From Xenorhabdus yunnanensis (GTDB lineage: Bacteria > Pseudomonadota > Gammaproteobacteria > Enterobacterales > Enterobacteriaceae), in assembly GCF_028598805.1 (NCBI RefSeq), contig NZ_JAQRFI010000018.1:1-64000 (forward strand): 64,000 nt of DNA, given 5' to 3'. Numbering within the stretch: position 1 is the first letter of the stretch; every line of letters begins with the position of its first letter. A program made the translations under genes and the position numbers. This document shows, piece after piece, positions 8,870-20,500 of the stretch. A model generated the notes under the pieces. The model was not told where the DNA came from. It made no database searches and saw nothing but the letters and a program-made list of their open reading frames with translations.

Positions 8870-9094
8870 CTAACGAATACCAAACAACCAAAACACAAAA
8901 CCTGCCAGAAATCCTGACGTACTGATTTTTAGATACATTCCAATATTATCGCTAATGAAATGAAAAATTTCTTTTCCACCACCAACCCAATAACCAAGTA
9001 CGTGAAACATTATACACATTAGAAACACTGCCAGAAAAAAAGAACAAGATAAATACAACATGACCATGATCGATTTAGTTTTATTTCTTTTCAC
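8870..9094 (-). CDS. CdiI-like membrane immunity protein of silent cassette 1
   Basis: The 74-residue protein has two membrane segments (about residues 9-33 and 54-72) joined by a GGGKEIFHF loop. Its start overlaps the preceding toxin stop by 14 nt. It is close in sequence to the immunity protein at 11299-11517 (shared [22 protein letters not shown] and STSGF), matching the fact that toxins 1 and 3 are also closest. A small membrane immunity protein suggests that the cognate toxin acts at the inner membrane. That is inference from CDI systems whose toxins dissipate the membrane potential. Confidence 0.6.
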   Translation of the reverse strand: MKRNKTKSIMVMLYLSCSFFLAVFLMCIMFHVLGYWVGGGKEIFHFISDNIGMYLKISTSGFLAGFVFWLFGIR

Positions 9095-10073
9095 CTTGTT
9101 TCTCCTTATTTTCTATAGCGCTTCCGACACCACTATTAAATAAACCTGATGCAGCTGAATCTCCTAAATTACCCATGGTAGAAGGAATGGAACTTTTTGA
9201 TGCAGGCCTTGTAATCGTCCAAATACCTATAGGTTGCCATTCATATTCTTTTGACACAGGGTTAAAAATTTTATTGAATGGAACCTTGATAGTATTACCG
9301 ATCGCATATCCTACACTGGCTCCGCCTTTACTTATTATTGCATTCAAGAAAGGATCATCTCCTTTGATTTCTGCTGTGTAATAGCCGCCTACTGCATTCC
9401 AAGTAACGGTTGGGTTATAACCTTTCCCAGCTGTGATAGCGCCGACAACACCTGCGCCAATTACATCAGATAACTTCACTTCTCCTGTTGTGCCATATTG
9501 AATAGCTGCATTTACACCACTGGTGACGCCTGCTGCAAGTAGCTGTTCTTTCCCTTTCGCCCCCTGAATCATCGCCTTTGCACCAAAGACCATCACAGGC
9601 CATGAAGTTGGATCTAAGGCAACAGCGGCAACTCTGTTAGAAGTGGTAATATTATCCTTCAAAAACTGTAAATCCTTACCATTCAAATACTGCACTATCT
9701 TGATGGCGTCAGGATCTTTTAGTTTCTCTGACAATCGAATTTGTAACGATCCCTCATCAAGCGCCACATTCGTATTTGCTTGAATAATTTCTTCATAAGT
9801 CACGCAGGTAATACCGCCTCCTTTGCATTTTTCCTCTAATTCGGCACTATTCTTATTGCTGATGTCCAAATACTTCTGAATGACAGCACCGCAGTCCCCT
9901 CCTTTGGCCTTACACTCGACCAACTCTTTATCAAAACGGCGGCTTTCGTCTTCGTGCAAATAGTTATTCTCAATCGCATTCTTCGCTGTCTGTGCCCCGG
10001 CAACTCCGCCTGTGGTAGAGTTGGTGGCCAGTCCTGCGGCAATCCCGCCTGCCAGTGTGGACAAGTTGCTGAC
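9081..10073 (-). pseudogene. Orphan CdiA C-terminal toxin cassette 1 (no 5' end)
   Basis: The frame matches the last ~330 residues of the full-length CdiA at 11504-25057. It begins inside the pre-toxin domain at V-S-N-L (10073) and has an in-frame TAA just upstream. It has no ATG, only TTG at 10064. It contains AIENN (the VENN-type junction), the four-Cys entry region ([16 protein letters not shown]), then a toxin part with [27 protein letters not shown] and a WTITRP segment. The toxin is very similar to that of the main CdiA, differing mainly in the last ~90 residues. Such orphan cassettes are normally silent and become expressed by recombination into cdiA. Toxic activity is not identified; a membrane target is inferred from its immunity partner. 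Confidence 0.75.
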
Positions 10074-10081
10074 GGTTTACC

Positions 10082-10119
10082 AAGAAGTGATCCCGACCAT
10101 ATGGTCGGGATCACTTCTT
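10082..10119. terminator. Perfect 38-nt palindrome between cassettes
   Basis: Positions 10082-10100 and 10101-10119 are exact reverse complements. It follows the cassette 2 immunity gene on the minus strand, so it probably ends that transcript, but the downstream T-run is weak. Confidence 0.6.
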
Positions 10120-10143
10120 CATACACAATAGCGATAATGTGGC

Positions 10144-10386
10144 TTATTTCTTATAATAATATGATATCCACAATATTATTCCTAAGGGTACTCCCATTAA
10201 TCCTAATTTAATTGACAAAAACAGATTTCTATTCAAATAACTTTTTATATCATCCCAATTATTAGAGGAAGCTGGACTCAACCAACTCATAAAAGAAAAA
10301 ACAATAAAAAGAGCAAGAAAAATAGAAACACATGAGTAACAACATAAAATAACTAGATGAATACACGTTTTTTTCCTATTTTTCAC
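10144..10386 (-). CDS. CdiI-like membrane immunity protein of silent cassette 2
   Basis: The 80-residue protein has two predicted membrane segments (about residues 8-34 and 55-76) and a lysine-rich C-terminus. It overlaps its toxin frame by 11 nt. Unlike the other two immunity proteins it lacks the [13 protein letters not shown] loop and has SWLSPASSNNWDDI instead. Its partner toxin is also the most divergent of the three, which is what specific toxin/immunity pairing predicts. Function is inferred from position and topology only. Confidence 0.6.
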   Translation of the reverse strand: MKNRKKTCIHLVILCCYSCVSIFLALFIVFSFMSWLSPASSNNWDDIKSYLNRNLFLSIKLGLMGVPLGIILWISYYYKK

Positions 10387-11256
10387 CTGTAACCTCTTTT
10401 TTAGAAAGACTATTTACCGTTGATTCAGTAGTTGCACTACCTACAGTATTCCCTATTATATTTGGTATTGGGTTTTGTTTTACTGGTTTCGTAATTGTCC
10501 AAACACCTGTCGGCACCCATTCATACTGTTTAGATATAGGGTTTAACACCTTATCCATAGGTACTTTTATTACCGCTGTTCCTGTATAACCTATGCTTGC
10601 TCCAGCTTTTGCCATAAGTGCTCCAAGGAAAGGATCATCACCTTTAATTTCTGCCGTATAATAACCACCTACTGCGTTCCAATTAACGGTTGGGGTATAT
10701 CCTTTTCCTCCGGTAATTAAACCAACAGCTCCGGCTCCAACCACGTCTGATAATGTTACATTTCCTGAAGTACCATACTGAATTGCTGCGTTCATTCCGC
10801 TAGAAACTCCCGCAGCCAATAGTTGCTCTTTTGCTCCAGTTCCATTAATAATGGCCTTGCCACCAAAGATCATCACAGGCCATGAAGTTGGATCTAAGGC
10901 AACAGCGGCAACTCTGTTAGAAGTGGTAATATTATCCTTCAAAAACTGTAAATCCTTACCATTCAAATACTGCACTATCTTGATGGCATCGGGATCTTTT
11001 AGTTTCTCTGACAATCGAATTTGTAACGATCCCTCATCAAGCGCCACATTCGTATTTGCTTGAATAATTTCTTCATAAGTCACGCAGGTAATACCGCCTC
11101 CTTTGCATTTTTCCTCTAATTCGGCACTATTCTTATTGCTGATGTCCAAATACTTCTGAATGACAGCACCGCAGTCCCCTCCTTTGGCCTTACACTCGGC
11201 CAACTCTTTATCAAAACGGCGGCTTTCGTCTTCGTACAAATAGTTATTCTCAACAA
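10376..11256 (-). pseudogene. Orphan CdiA-CT toxin cassette 2, starting at VENN
   Basis: Homology to CdiA begins exactly at the V-E-N-N motif (codons just right of 11239), directly after the terminator of the upstream immunity gene. Only a TTG start (11239) is available. The four-Cys entry region is nearly identical to the other two copies. The toxin part shares [25 protein letters not shown] and WTITKP but differs at many positions, and the tail (~60 residues) is distinct. It is probably not translated until recombined into cdiA. It reads as a VENN-bounded toxin module of the same family as the resident toxin, whereas most CDI orphan modules carry unrelated toxins. Confidence 0.75.
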
Positions 11257-11260
11257 CAAA

Positions 11261-11282
11261 ATCCCAGCTTAACAGCTGGGAT
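11261..11282 (-). terminator. Intrinsic terminator of the CDI operon
   Basis: ATCCCAGCT (11261-11269) pairs with AGCTGGGAT (11274-11282) around a 4-nt loop. On the minus strand the stem is followed by TTTTGTTGTT. It lies 17 nt after the stop of the immunity gene at 11299 and immediately before the VENN of orphan cassette 2. Confidence 0.8.
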
Positions 11283-11298
11283 CGTTCTTATCGGGTAA

Positions 11299-11517
11299 CT
11301 AACGAATATCAAATAACCAAAGAACAAAGCCTACAAAGAATCCTGACGTACTAACTTTTAGATATGTTCCAATATTATCGCCAATAAAGTGAAAAATTTC
11401 TTTTCCGCCTCCAACCCAATAGCCAAGTGCTGCTGCTATCATACACATAAGAAATATGAATAGAAAAAAAGAGCAAGATAAATACAGCAAAATTATTATC
11501 GATTTATTTTTTTTCAT
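11299..11517 (-). CDS. cdiI: CdiI-like immunity protein of the intact CDI locus
   Basis: The 72-residue protein has two membrane segments (about residues 6-31 and 52-70) separated by [17 protein letters not shown]. Its ATG at 11517 overlaps the cdiA stop by 14 nt, the standard cdiA-cdiI coupling. An intrinsic terminator follows. It should sit in the inner membrane and block the toxin carried at the CdiA C-terminus. It shares most of its sequence with the immunity gene at 8870-9094, so cross-protection between those two pairs is likely. No enzymatic motif is present. Confidence 0.65.
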   Translation of the reverse strand: MKKNKSIIILLYLSCSFFLFIFLMCMIAAALGYWVGGGKEIFHFIGDNIGTYLKVSTSGFFVGFVLWLFDIR

Positions 11518-14500
11518 TTTTCTGCTCCTTGTCTTTTATAGCTTGTCCCATACTGTCGTTAAATATACTTGATGTTACTGAATCGCCGACGTTACCAGCT
11601 ATAGATGGAACTGAACTTTGTTTCACAGGTCTTGTAATCGTCCAAATCCCGATTGGTTCCCATTCAAGTTGTTTCGATATTGGATTAAGTACTTTCTCCA
11701 TGGGTACTTTAATAACATTACCTACGGCATATCCTGCACTGGCTCCGCCTTTACTTATTATTGCATTCAAGAAAGGATCATCTCCTTTGATTTCTGCTGT
11801 GTAATAGCCACCTACTGCATTCCAAGTAACGGTTGGGTTATAACTTTTCCCTGCTGTGATAGCGCCGACAACACCTGCGCCAATTACATCAGATAACTTC
11901 ACTTCTCCTGTTGTGCCATATTGAATAGCTGCATTTACACTGCTGGTGACGCCTGCTGCAAGTAGCTGTTCTTTACCTTTTGCCCCCTGAATCATCGCCT
12001 TTGCACCAAAGACCATGACAGGCCATGAAGTTGGATCTAAAGCGACAGCGGCAACTCTGTTAGAAGTAGTAATATTATCCTTCAAAAACTGTAAATCCTT
12101 ACCATTCAAATACTGCACTATCTTGATGGCATCGGGATCTTTTAGTTTCTCTGACAATCGAATTTGTAACGATCCCTCATCAAGCGCCACATTCGTATTT
12201 GCTTGAATAATTTCTTCATAAGTCACGCAGGTAATACCGCCTCCTTTGCATTTTTCCTCTAATTCGGCACTATTCTTATTGCTGATGTCCAAATACTTCT
12301 GAATGACAGCACCGCAGTCCCCTCCTTTGGCCTTACACTCGGCCAACTCTTTATCAAAACGGCGGCTTTCGTCTTCGTGCAAAAAGTTATTCTCAATCGC
12401 ATTTTTTGCTGTCTGCGCTCCACTGATCCCGCCTGCTGTGGAATCCGTCGCCAGCCCTGCCGCCAGTCCTCCTGCAATTGTAGACAGGTTGCTGACTTTT
12501 TCCTGCTCATCCGGTGAAAGTTCATCCATTGTTTTGCCGGCATAGAGTACACCGGCAATTGCGGAGGCCGCCAGTTCCCCGTTGGCCGCACCCACTGCGC
12601 CGGCGGACGCTGAACCACCTTTCATCTCAGCAATCACGCCGCCCAAAATCGCATGGGCCACCAGATTGGTCGCTTTTTCTTCTGCCGTCAGTTGCTCATA
12701 CGGCTTACCGCCGTAGGTCAACTCCTTGACCGCATTGGCCAGATAAGGCGCCGCGCCGCCAGCGATGGCGGCTTTAATATCCCCGCCGGCCAGTCCTTGC
12801 AGGACAGTCACGACAGCCGTCACGGCCTGACGCTGACCGCCGCCAACTTCCGCACCCTGTGCTTTGAGTGCCGCGTCGTAAGCGATTTTATGCGCCCGGT
12901 CGGCAATGGATTCCGCTGTGATTTCCCCGTTCTCCTGCCTCAGCTGCGCTTCGGCTTGCTGTTTCAGGGCCTGCTGCGTTTGCGGGTCTTTCAGTTTTTC
13001 CGTGGCGGTTTTTGTCGCTTTAATCGCTTCGTGCGTACTGTAAATATCCAGTACCTGCGTGCCGATTTGGGCAATGGCCTGCGCCTGTGCCAGCCGCCGC
13101 TGCTCTTTCTCCTTATCAAAAATCGGCGTCAGGCTGTTGGCGGCATTATCGGTATCGCGGCTCAGGTCTGAGACAGCCTGTTTTTGCTTATCCGCATCAC
13201 GCACAATAATCGTGCCGTCACTCACCGCCGCATGTGTCGTTGACGATTTGCTGTCACTCTTGTTGGTGCCGGCCAGCATATTCGAGGCCATATTGGACAC
13301 CAGCTGGCTGCCCACCGCGCCGCCGGTACTGATACCGACACTTTGGTGTTCGCTCTTGTATTCCGCCTTGTTCTCAATATCACTGAAGCCCAGTGTCCCC
13401 GTTTCCAGCCGGTTTTTGTCCTTATCAGCGTGGCTTGCAATCACCGCGCCATCAAGCTGGGTATGTTCGCCGACCTTGATATCAAAGCCGCCCTTGCCGG
13501 CAAAAACCCCTGTCTGCTCATTGACGGACTCGAACTGGCTGTGGATTTTGTCACGGCTGGCATTGACACTGGCCGAACCGCTCATTGAGCCGTAAGTAAA
13601 GCTGGCGCCGGCGCTGGCGTTTTCCTGTTTGGCATCATAATTGTCTTTATCCTGCTCGCTCTGCAAATGCAGATTACGGCCAATATCGGCTGTGACTTTC
13701 TCGCCACTGACCTGCGCCCCTTTGAGCGTGGTGTCCTGACCGGATTTCAGGCTGACCTGATTGCCCGCATCAATCAGTGTTTCGCTATGGGTGACGCCGT
13801 CGTCGGTTTCATGCCCCTTGCCCTTATTGACACTGGCAGAGAATTTGATGCCGTAACCGCCCTGACCGGCCGTCAGCCCCACGCCGACACTGCCGCCCTG
13901 GCTGCTGTTTTCACCCCGCGTGGTCTGGGTATTTTCTGCGGATTGCAGGACGATATCCCGTTTCGCGTCCAGGGTCACATCCCGCCCTGCTTTCAGACTG
14001 CTGCCTGCAATCTGAATATTGCCGCTGTCTGCCTGAGCGTTGTCGCCTTTTGCGGTAATACGGATATCCCGCCCGGCATTAAGCTGACTGTCCTGTGACT
14101 GTGTCTGCTCTGTGCGGGTTTCGGATTTCGCCGACTGGCTGCCATAGGAAAGCTGGATACCGGTAGTGTCTGTCGGTTTTTCCGCGTTGCCGCCCGCCTG
14201 ATTAATCGCATCTGCTTTGGCGGATCCCGCCTGACTGAGCTGCCAGGCCTGATAACCCTGCGCCCCGGACAGCACCGACTGGGTGCCTTTCAGCGCTTTC
14301 AGCCGCCCGTCTCCTTCGGTTCTGGCCTGCTGGGCCGTACTGACTGCGGTATTGAGCGCACTGCCCACCGTGCCGGACAGCGCCAGTGTCAGGCCGGACT
14401 GTTTCGACTCAAATGTCTCTTCCCGGCGGCGTTTGTCCTGCCCCGGGTCAATCTGCACGCTGTCGCCGGTAATACTGATATCCTGCCCGGCCACCAAATC

Positions 14501-17500
14501 GGCACCGCCGACCTGCACCCGGTTACCTGCCGTGATATTCACATTGCCCTGACTGCTGCCCACCGTGCTGACACTCTGGCTCTGGGTGATGCCGTCTTCA
14601 TTAACCTGATGGCGGGTGGACTGACTGCCCACGGTGAAACCCATGCCCCCGCTGCTGAGCAGCCCGCTCTTCTTCTTCTCTTCCAGTAAATAATGGGACT
14701 CGGTTTCTGTGGCCGCGGTAATCGCCACGTTATTGCCTGCCTGCAGGGTCACGTCCTTATCCCCGGCGACCGCCGAACCGCTCACGCTCAGGTCGTTACC
14801 CGCTGTGATACTGATACTATCGCCGCTGAGCAGGGTGCCTTGCTCACGAGTCACGCGGTCTTCCTGTACTGTATGGCTGCTGCTTTTTGACAGCACGCCT
14901 TTTTTATTCGCACTGGATGCTGAGAATTGATAGTCACTTTCGCTGGCGCTGTTCAGCGTAATATCCTGTTTCGCCTGCAATTCAAGCGCCCCCTGCTCAC
15001 TGTGCAGCGTGCTGCCGGTGACCGTAATATCCCCTTCCCGGGCCATCACCGACACGCCGTCACGCCCGCTGAAAGTACTGCCCACACTGTGCTCGCTGAC
15101 GCTCTCCATCTCCCGCCGGCTGTTCGTACTGCCCTCGCGCTTGCGCTCACTGTCCTGGTCTGCCACACGCTGACGCACCTCCTTGATAATCACCGTTTGG
15201 GCATCCAGGCCAATATGGCCTGACCGGCTGTCAACCTGCGCCCCTTCGGCCGTCAGGTTTTCCCCCGCCTGAAGGGTCACCCCCCGGTCACCGCTCAGGG
15301 TACTGAGATGCAGCCGGTCTTCCTCACGCCGGTTACTCACCGACGAGGTCCGGCTGTTGGCTTCCAGCTGCGTGCTATGGGTGGTGGTTTCCGCTAACAG
15401 GTTCACATTGCCGCCGGCCTGCACCTGAACCGTTCCCCCGGCTTTGGCCTGGCTCCCCTGCAACGTGATGTTCTGGCCGGCGCGCAGGCTGAGGTTGCCC
15501 CCGGCATTCAGCGTACTGCCCTGCGCCTGTTGCCACTCGCCGCTGACGGTCGCCATCCGCTGCCCGGCCTCTTCCATGCCGTCGCTGGTACGGTTGCCCA
15601 TCGCCCCGGCAATGACCGCAATGTTCCCCGTCGTCGTGCTTCTGGCGGCAGTAATATCCAGATTATCGCGCGCACTCAGGTTGAGGTGACGGGTGGCTTC
15701 CAGTTTCGCCCCGCGCAGCTGGATATCCCCGCCGCGCAGGCTGAGCTCCTGGGCGCTCATCGAGGCCTGGCGCAGGGCATCCTGCAAATTGGTGCTTAAG
15801 GTCAGGCTCTCCGCCTGCACATCAATGCGCTCTGCGCGGATATCCCCGCCCTGATGCAGGAACTGGGCTGTGTCAATGTTCAGTGCCCGCTCGGCAAACA
15901 AGTTACCGGCGTTAGTGAGGCTGTTGGCGGACAGTTGCAGGTTGCCCCCGCCAATCAGGGCACCCTGGCCGGTCAGCCGCAGTGTGGTGTTGGCCAGATA
16001 GACCTTGGGAACCCATACCGTCTGCGGGCCACCGGCGGTCTCAACCGTCTCGCTCACCAGCCAGACGATATCCTGCTGCAACGCCGCAATCTGGGCCGGT
16101 GTCAGCGCCACGCCCGGCACCAGCCGGAAGTCATTGGCCACCTTCGTCCCGTTGTTCATCAGGGTCTGGTACTGCGCCATCGCATCTTCACCGCGCACAG
16201 AAGGGCGGCCGGTCAGTTTGAGTATCTGCTCACGCACCAGACGTTGCTCATAGAAACCGTCCCCCAGCCGTTTATGTACCTGCGCCGGATCATACCCCAC
16301 CCGCTGCAACAGGTAATCGCTGCTGATAAACCGGGTCCGGCTGGTAAAGCGTTCGTCTGTTACCACCAGATAAGGGCTGCCTTCTGCCGGATGCTGACGA
16401 AACAGACCGTTATTGGGTACAAAGGTGGCGACCCGGTCCAGTTTTTGCTGGCTGGTCAGGGCCAGTTCAGCCGGCGTCAGGGGGTGCTCGATCGGCCTGA
16501 GGGGTGGGTCAGCCGGTGTCAGTTCCCGCTTGAGCAGCGTGAGCAATTGCTCATCCGAGATAAGGGGTTGATCGGCCGGCGTCAGTTCCCGCTTAAGCAG
16601 CGTAAGCAACTGGTCGTCCGATAGTCGGGGCTGATCGATCGGCGTCAGTTCCCGCTTCAGCAGCGTGAGCAGCTGGTCATCCGATAAGTGGGGGAGATCG
16701 ACCGACGTGAGTCTCCGCTTGAGCGGCGTCAGCAGTCGGTTGGCCAACACCAGTTGACTGTCCTGCGCCTGCCACTCGACCCCTTCTACCGTCACCGCCA
16801 GCGGATTGCGTGCCCATTCCGCCCGCTCGGCTTCCGCCGCCTTTTGAGCCGCCTCCACCACGCTGATTTGTGCCGGGTTGACCGTGGTATTTTCCAGTTT
16901 CGCGCCGTGGATGGCGACATCACCGTGCCCGGTCATAATCGCGTCAATGGTCGCCAGCGCGACGGTTTCATCACTGTGGTGTTCCGGATACCAGTGCCGG
17001 GTATCCCGATCGTAATGGTCGACCAGGAATTCCTCGCGCCGTTCATTCACGGAATAAGCCCGGTTGGTGATCTCGCCGTCGCCTGTCGTCACCAGGTCAC
17101 CGTTGGCACTGACGGTACTGGCGTCATTGAGCAATTTCCCCGTGATCCGCAGCGTCATATTTCCCCCTGCCAGAATATGGGCACCGATGCCTTCAGACAC
17201 CAGTTTATCCCGCGTCACCGTGCCGGTGGCCGAGCGTTCACGGAAGTTGTTGTAATCATCCACAAAGGGCACATTGGCAATGTCGAGATGTTTCTCCGGA
17301 TCCCACTGCTCAAGCCGTCCCCGGTTGTGCTCACGCCAGACTGTATTGTGATAAGGCGTTGGTACTGTATTCTGACGATGACCGCGCGTCTCATAGAACG
17401 TCATATCATAACTGCCGTCGCGACCCGGCTTCAGTGCCAGATAATGGATCCACAGCTCATAGGGTTGCCCGAGGTGATCCTTGACCCGCACCTGAGCCCG

Positions 17501-20500
17501 TTTACCGGCCGCATCAATGGCCAGCAGGGTGCCATAACGGTTGTTTTCCACCGCGGTGTCATCGCGGAACATCAGGCGCTGGGTGGTGGGTGCCATGGTA
17601 TTTTTGTCGCGATTGACCCCCGACGCGTAAGAACGCCAGTAATAATTGTAACGGTGCCATTGGGTCTCCCCCTTTTCCGCCCCGCGCACGATCTCCAGCC
17701 CTTCGCGCAGGTTATTCAATCGGTTGGCTTCAATCGACACATCCCCGTCGGCCTCTATGCCGCTCGCTTTGTTCTCAATCAGGTCATCACTGGTCAGATG
17801 CAGGGTGCCGGCACTGTAAATCAGGCTGCCGTCCCGGTTGTTCATGCGCTCACGGGTCTGCAAATCCAGGCGTTCCGTTGCGGCTATCACCGCGTTCTGC
17901 CCGTGGTTGTCGATAACCCGGCTGCGCACCGTGACCGTATCCCCCATCACCGTGTCCGTGTTATCCAGCGTGTCGCTGGTGAGGGTCATGCTGTCGGCTT
18001 CCAGACGCTTTTCGTTGCGCAGGGTGCCGGTCGTCAGCCGCAGTATTTTCCCGGCCAGCGTCCCCTGGTTGGTGAAGTGGGCACTGTTAATGGTCAGGCT
18101 GCCGGGCAACCACCAGTCGGCCAGGTTGGTCAGCAGCCCGCCCACCGAGAAGGTCAGCGCACCGTTACTGCTGATCGTATCGCCAGCCCGGTGGGTGTAA
18201 TCCTGCTGCACGGCCAACGTCAGGCCTTGCTGACTGAGCAAGGTTCCGCCGGTATTATCCAGGGCGCGGGTATTGACCGTCAGCTGCTCTCCGCTCTGGA
18301 CAAGGCCGCCCTGATTGAACAGCGCCAGCACAGACGGGATACCCGCATTGAGATTAAGTGTGCCGTTGGCGCGGATCATCCCCTGCCGGTTGTTCAGCTT
18401 ATCGAGGTTTGACAAGGTCAGCGTGCGGGTACTTTGCAGGCGGCCTGCTGTGTTGTTCAGCTCACGGGCTGTCACCTCGGTGTGCGTTGTCCCCAGCAAC
18501 AGGCCACCGTCATAATTGTTCACCCGGTCACTGTGCACGGCCAGCGTGTCCTGGCTGGTGATTTTTCCCTGCCCGTGGTTATTGAGTGTCTGACTGTCGA
18601 TCCGCATTGCCCCGGTGGCGATCAACTGCCCGGCCTGATTGTTTATCGTTTCACCCTTAAAGGTCAGGGTGCCGCCGCCGTGGATTTTTCCCTGCTGGTT
18701 ATTGATCACATTAATGCGGTAAATGCCGTTCCCCCCGCTGATCAGCGTCCCGTCCGGGTTATCCAGCTGACCGGCGGTCACTTCAAACGCGCCCAGGCTG
18801 TTGAACACCCCCTGCCGGTTGTCGACCTGCTCGGCCGAGATCTGCTGGTTGCCGTTGCTTTTCAGCGTTCCGCCAGTATTATCCAGGAGTTCCAGAATGC
18901 GTAGCCCAAGCTGCTGTTTGCTGTTTATCGACCCGGCGGCATTCAGCAACGACCGGGCATCCAGCTGCATCGCCCCATTGCTTTGCAGTTTCCCGCCACG
19001 GTTATCCAGTCTGCCGCTTAAGTGCAACCGCACCGGCTGCTGGCTGTCAATCAGGCCGTTGATGTTGTCCAGACTCAGCGCCGTCACCGAGAGGGTGCCG
19101 TCCGAAAGCAGTTTCCCGCCCGCATTCAGCACACGACCAGCCGCCGATCCCTCGGTTGCCCCCTGCACATCCAGCCGCTTCAGGGCACTGATTTTACCGC
19201 CCTGATTATTAATCACCTGTGCCGAGCGCAGCATCAGCGCCCCCGCTGATACCAGTGTGCCTTTCTGATTGTCCAGTGTGCTGACCGCCAGTGTGGCATC
19301 CTGCAGGCTCGACACGCTGCCCTCCTGGTTGTCAAACCGCTCAGCCGTGGCGGACCAGCCCCTCTGGGTGCCTGTCCATCCCTGGGTATTCAGGATATTT
19401 TCCGCACGCAGGGATTGTGCCAGCTTGCTGAATATATGGCCCTTGCTGTTATCCAGTGTCTGGGTGAACCGCATATCCAGCGCGTCCAGCACCTCAATTT
19501 TTCCCTGTGCATTAAGGAGGCTCAGCGCATTCACCGTGCTGTACCCGCTGCTGGTCAGTTTTCCCCCCTGGTTATCCCAGCGGCCCGTCAGATCCAACTT
19601 CACTCCCTGTTTGCCTCGGATCTCGCCTTTCTCGCGGTTGGTCAGCTGTCCGCCCCACAGTGACATCCTGCCTTCGCTAAATAACGTCCCCGCGTCATTG
19701 TTCAGTAAACTGTCCGTGCCGCCCTGCCAGTGCAGATGTTGTTGTGCCGACAGTTTACCCGCCTGATTAATAATATCGCCGGTACTATTGAGCGTCAGAT
19801 CACCGACCGATTGCAGTTTACCGCCGGTGTTGTCCATGCTGTGGGTGGAGACGGTCACCTGTTTGCCGCCCTGGGCGGTGCCACCGCGGTTGTCCCAGTG
19901 GCCATCCGTGTGGATATCCAGCGTGTCACCGGCCTCGATAAATCCCTGTTGGTTATTTATAGACTGTTGGATATCAAACTGCAGGTTTCCCAGGCTGACC
20001 AGATTACCCAATGTATTCTTCAGGTGCTGTGCCGTCAGTTGCAAATAGTTGCCCTGCATGTACCCGGACTGGTTGTCGATGCTACCGGCCGCTTTCACGG
20101 TCAGCTGTTGCTCAGAAAATAGCTTGCCCTCGCCGTTTTGGAGATCCCCCCCCGACGTCACATGCAATGCGGACAGCCCCTGCAACATGCCGCGCTGGTT
20201 ATCGATAGTGCCCGTCGTGTTCACGGTCAGCGCTTGATCCGCTAACAGTTTGCCGTCACTGTTATTGATATGGAGGGCAGAGATATCCACCTGTCTGCCG
20301 CCCTGGGCTATCCCGTTGCGGTTATCCCAATTGCCCTGAGTGCGAATATCCAAGGCGTCAGTCGCTTCGAAAAGCCCGTGCCGGTTATCAATCGCTTGCC
20401 GGATGTCAAGCTTCAGGCGTCCCTTGCTGATGACCTTGCCCTTCGTATTATCCAGGCGTGATGCCGTCAGTTGCAGGTGTTCACCCTGAATGTCCCCAGA

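Noticed and set aside
16688-18412. 574-codon plus-strand open frame, with others such as 23363-24754
   Set aside because: It lies wholly antisense to the GC-rich, repetitive cdiA gene. The translation is low-complexity (many V-I-R-Q-H runs) and mirrors the repeats, so it is a shadow frame.
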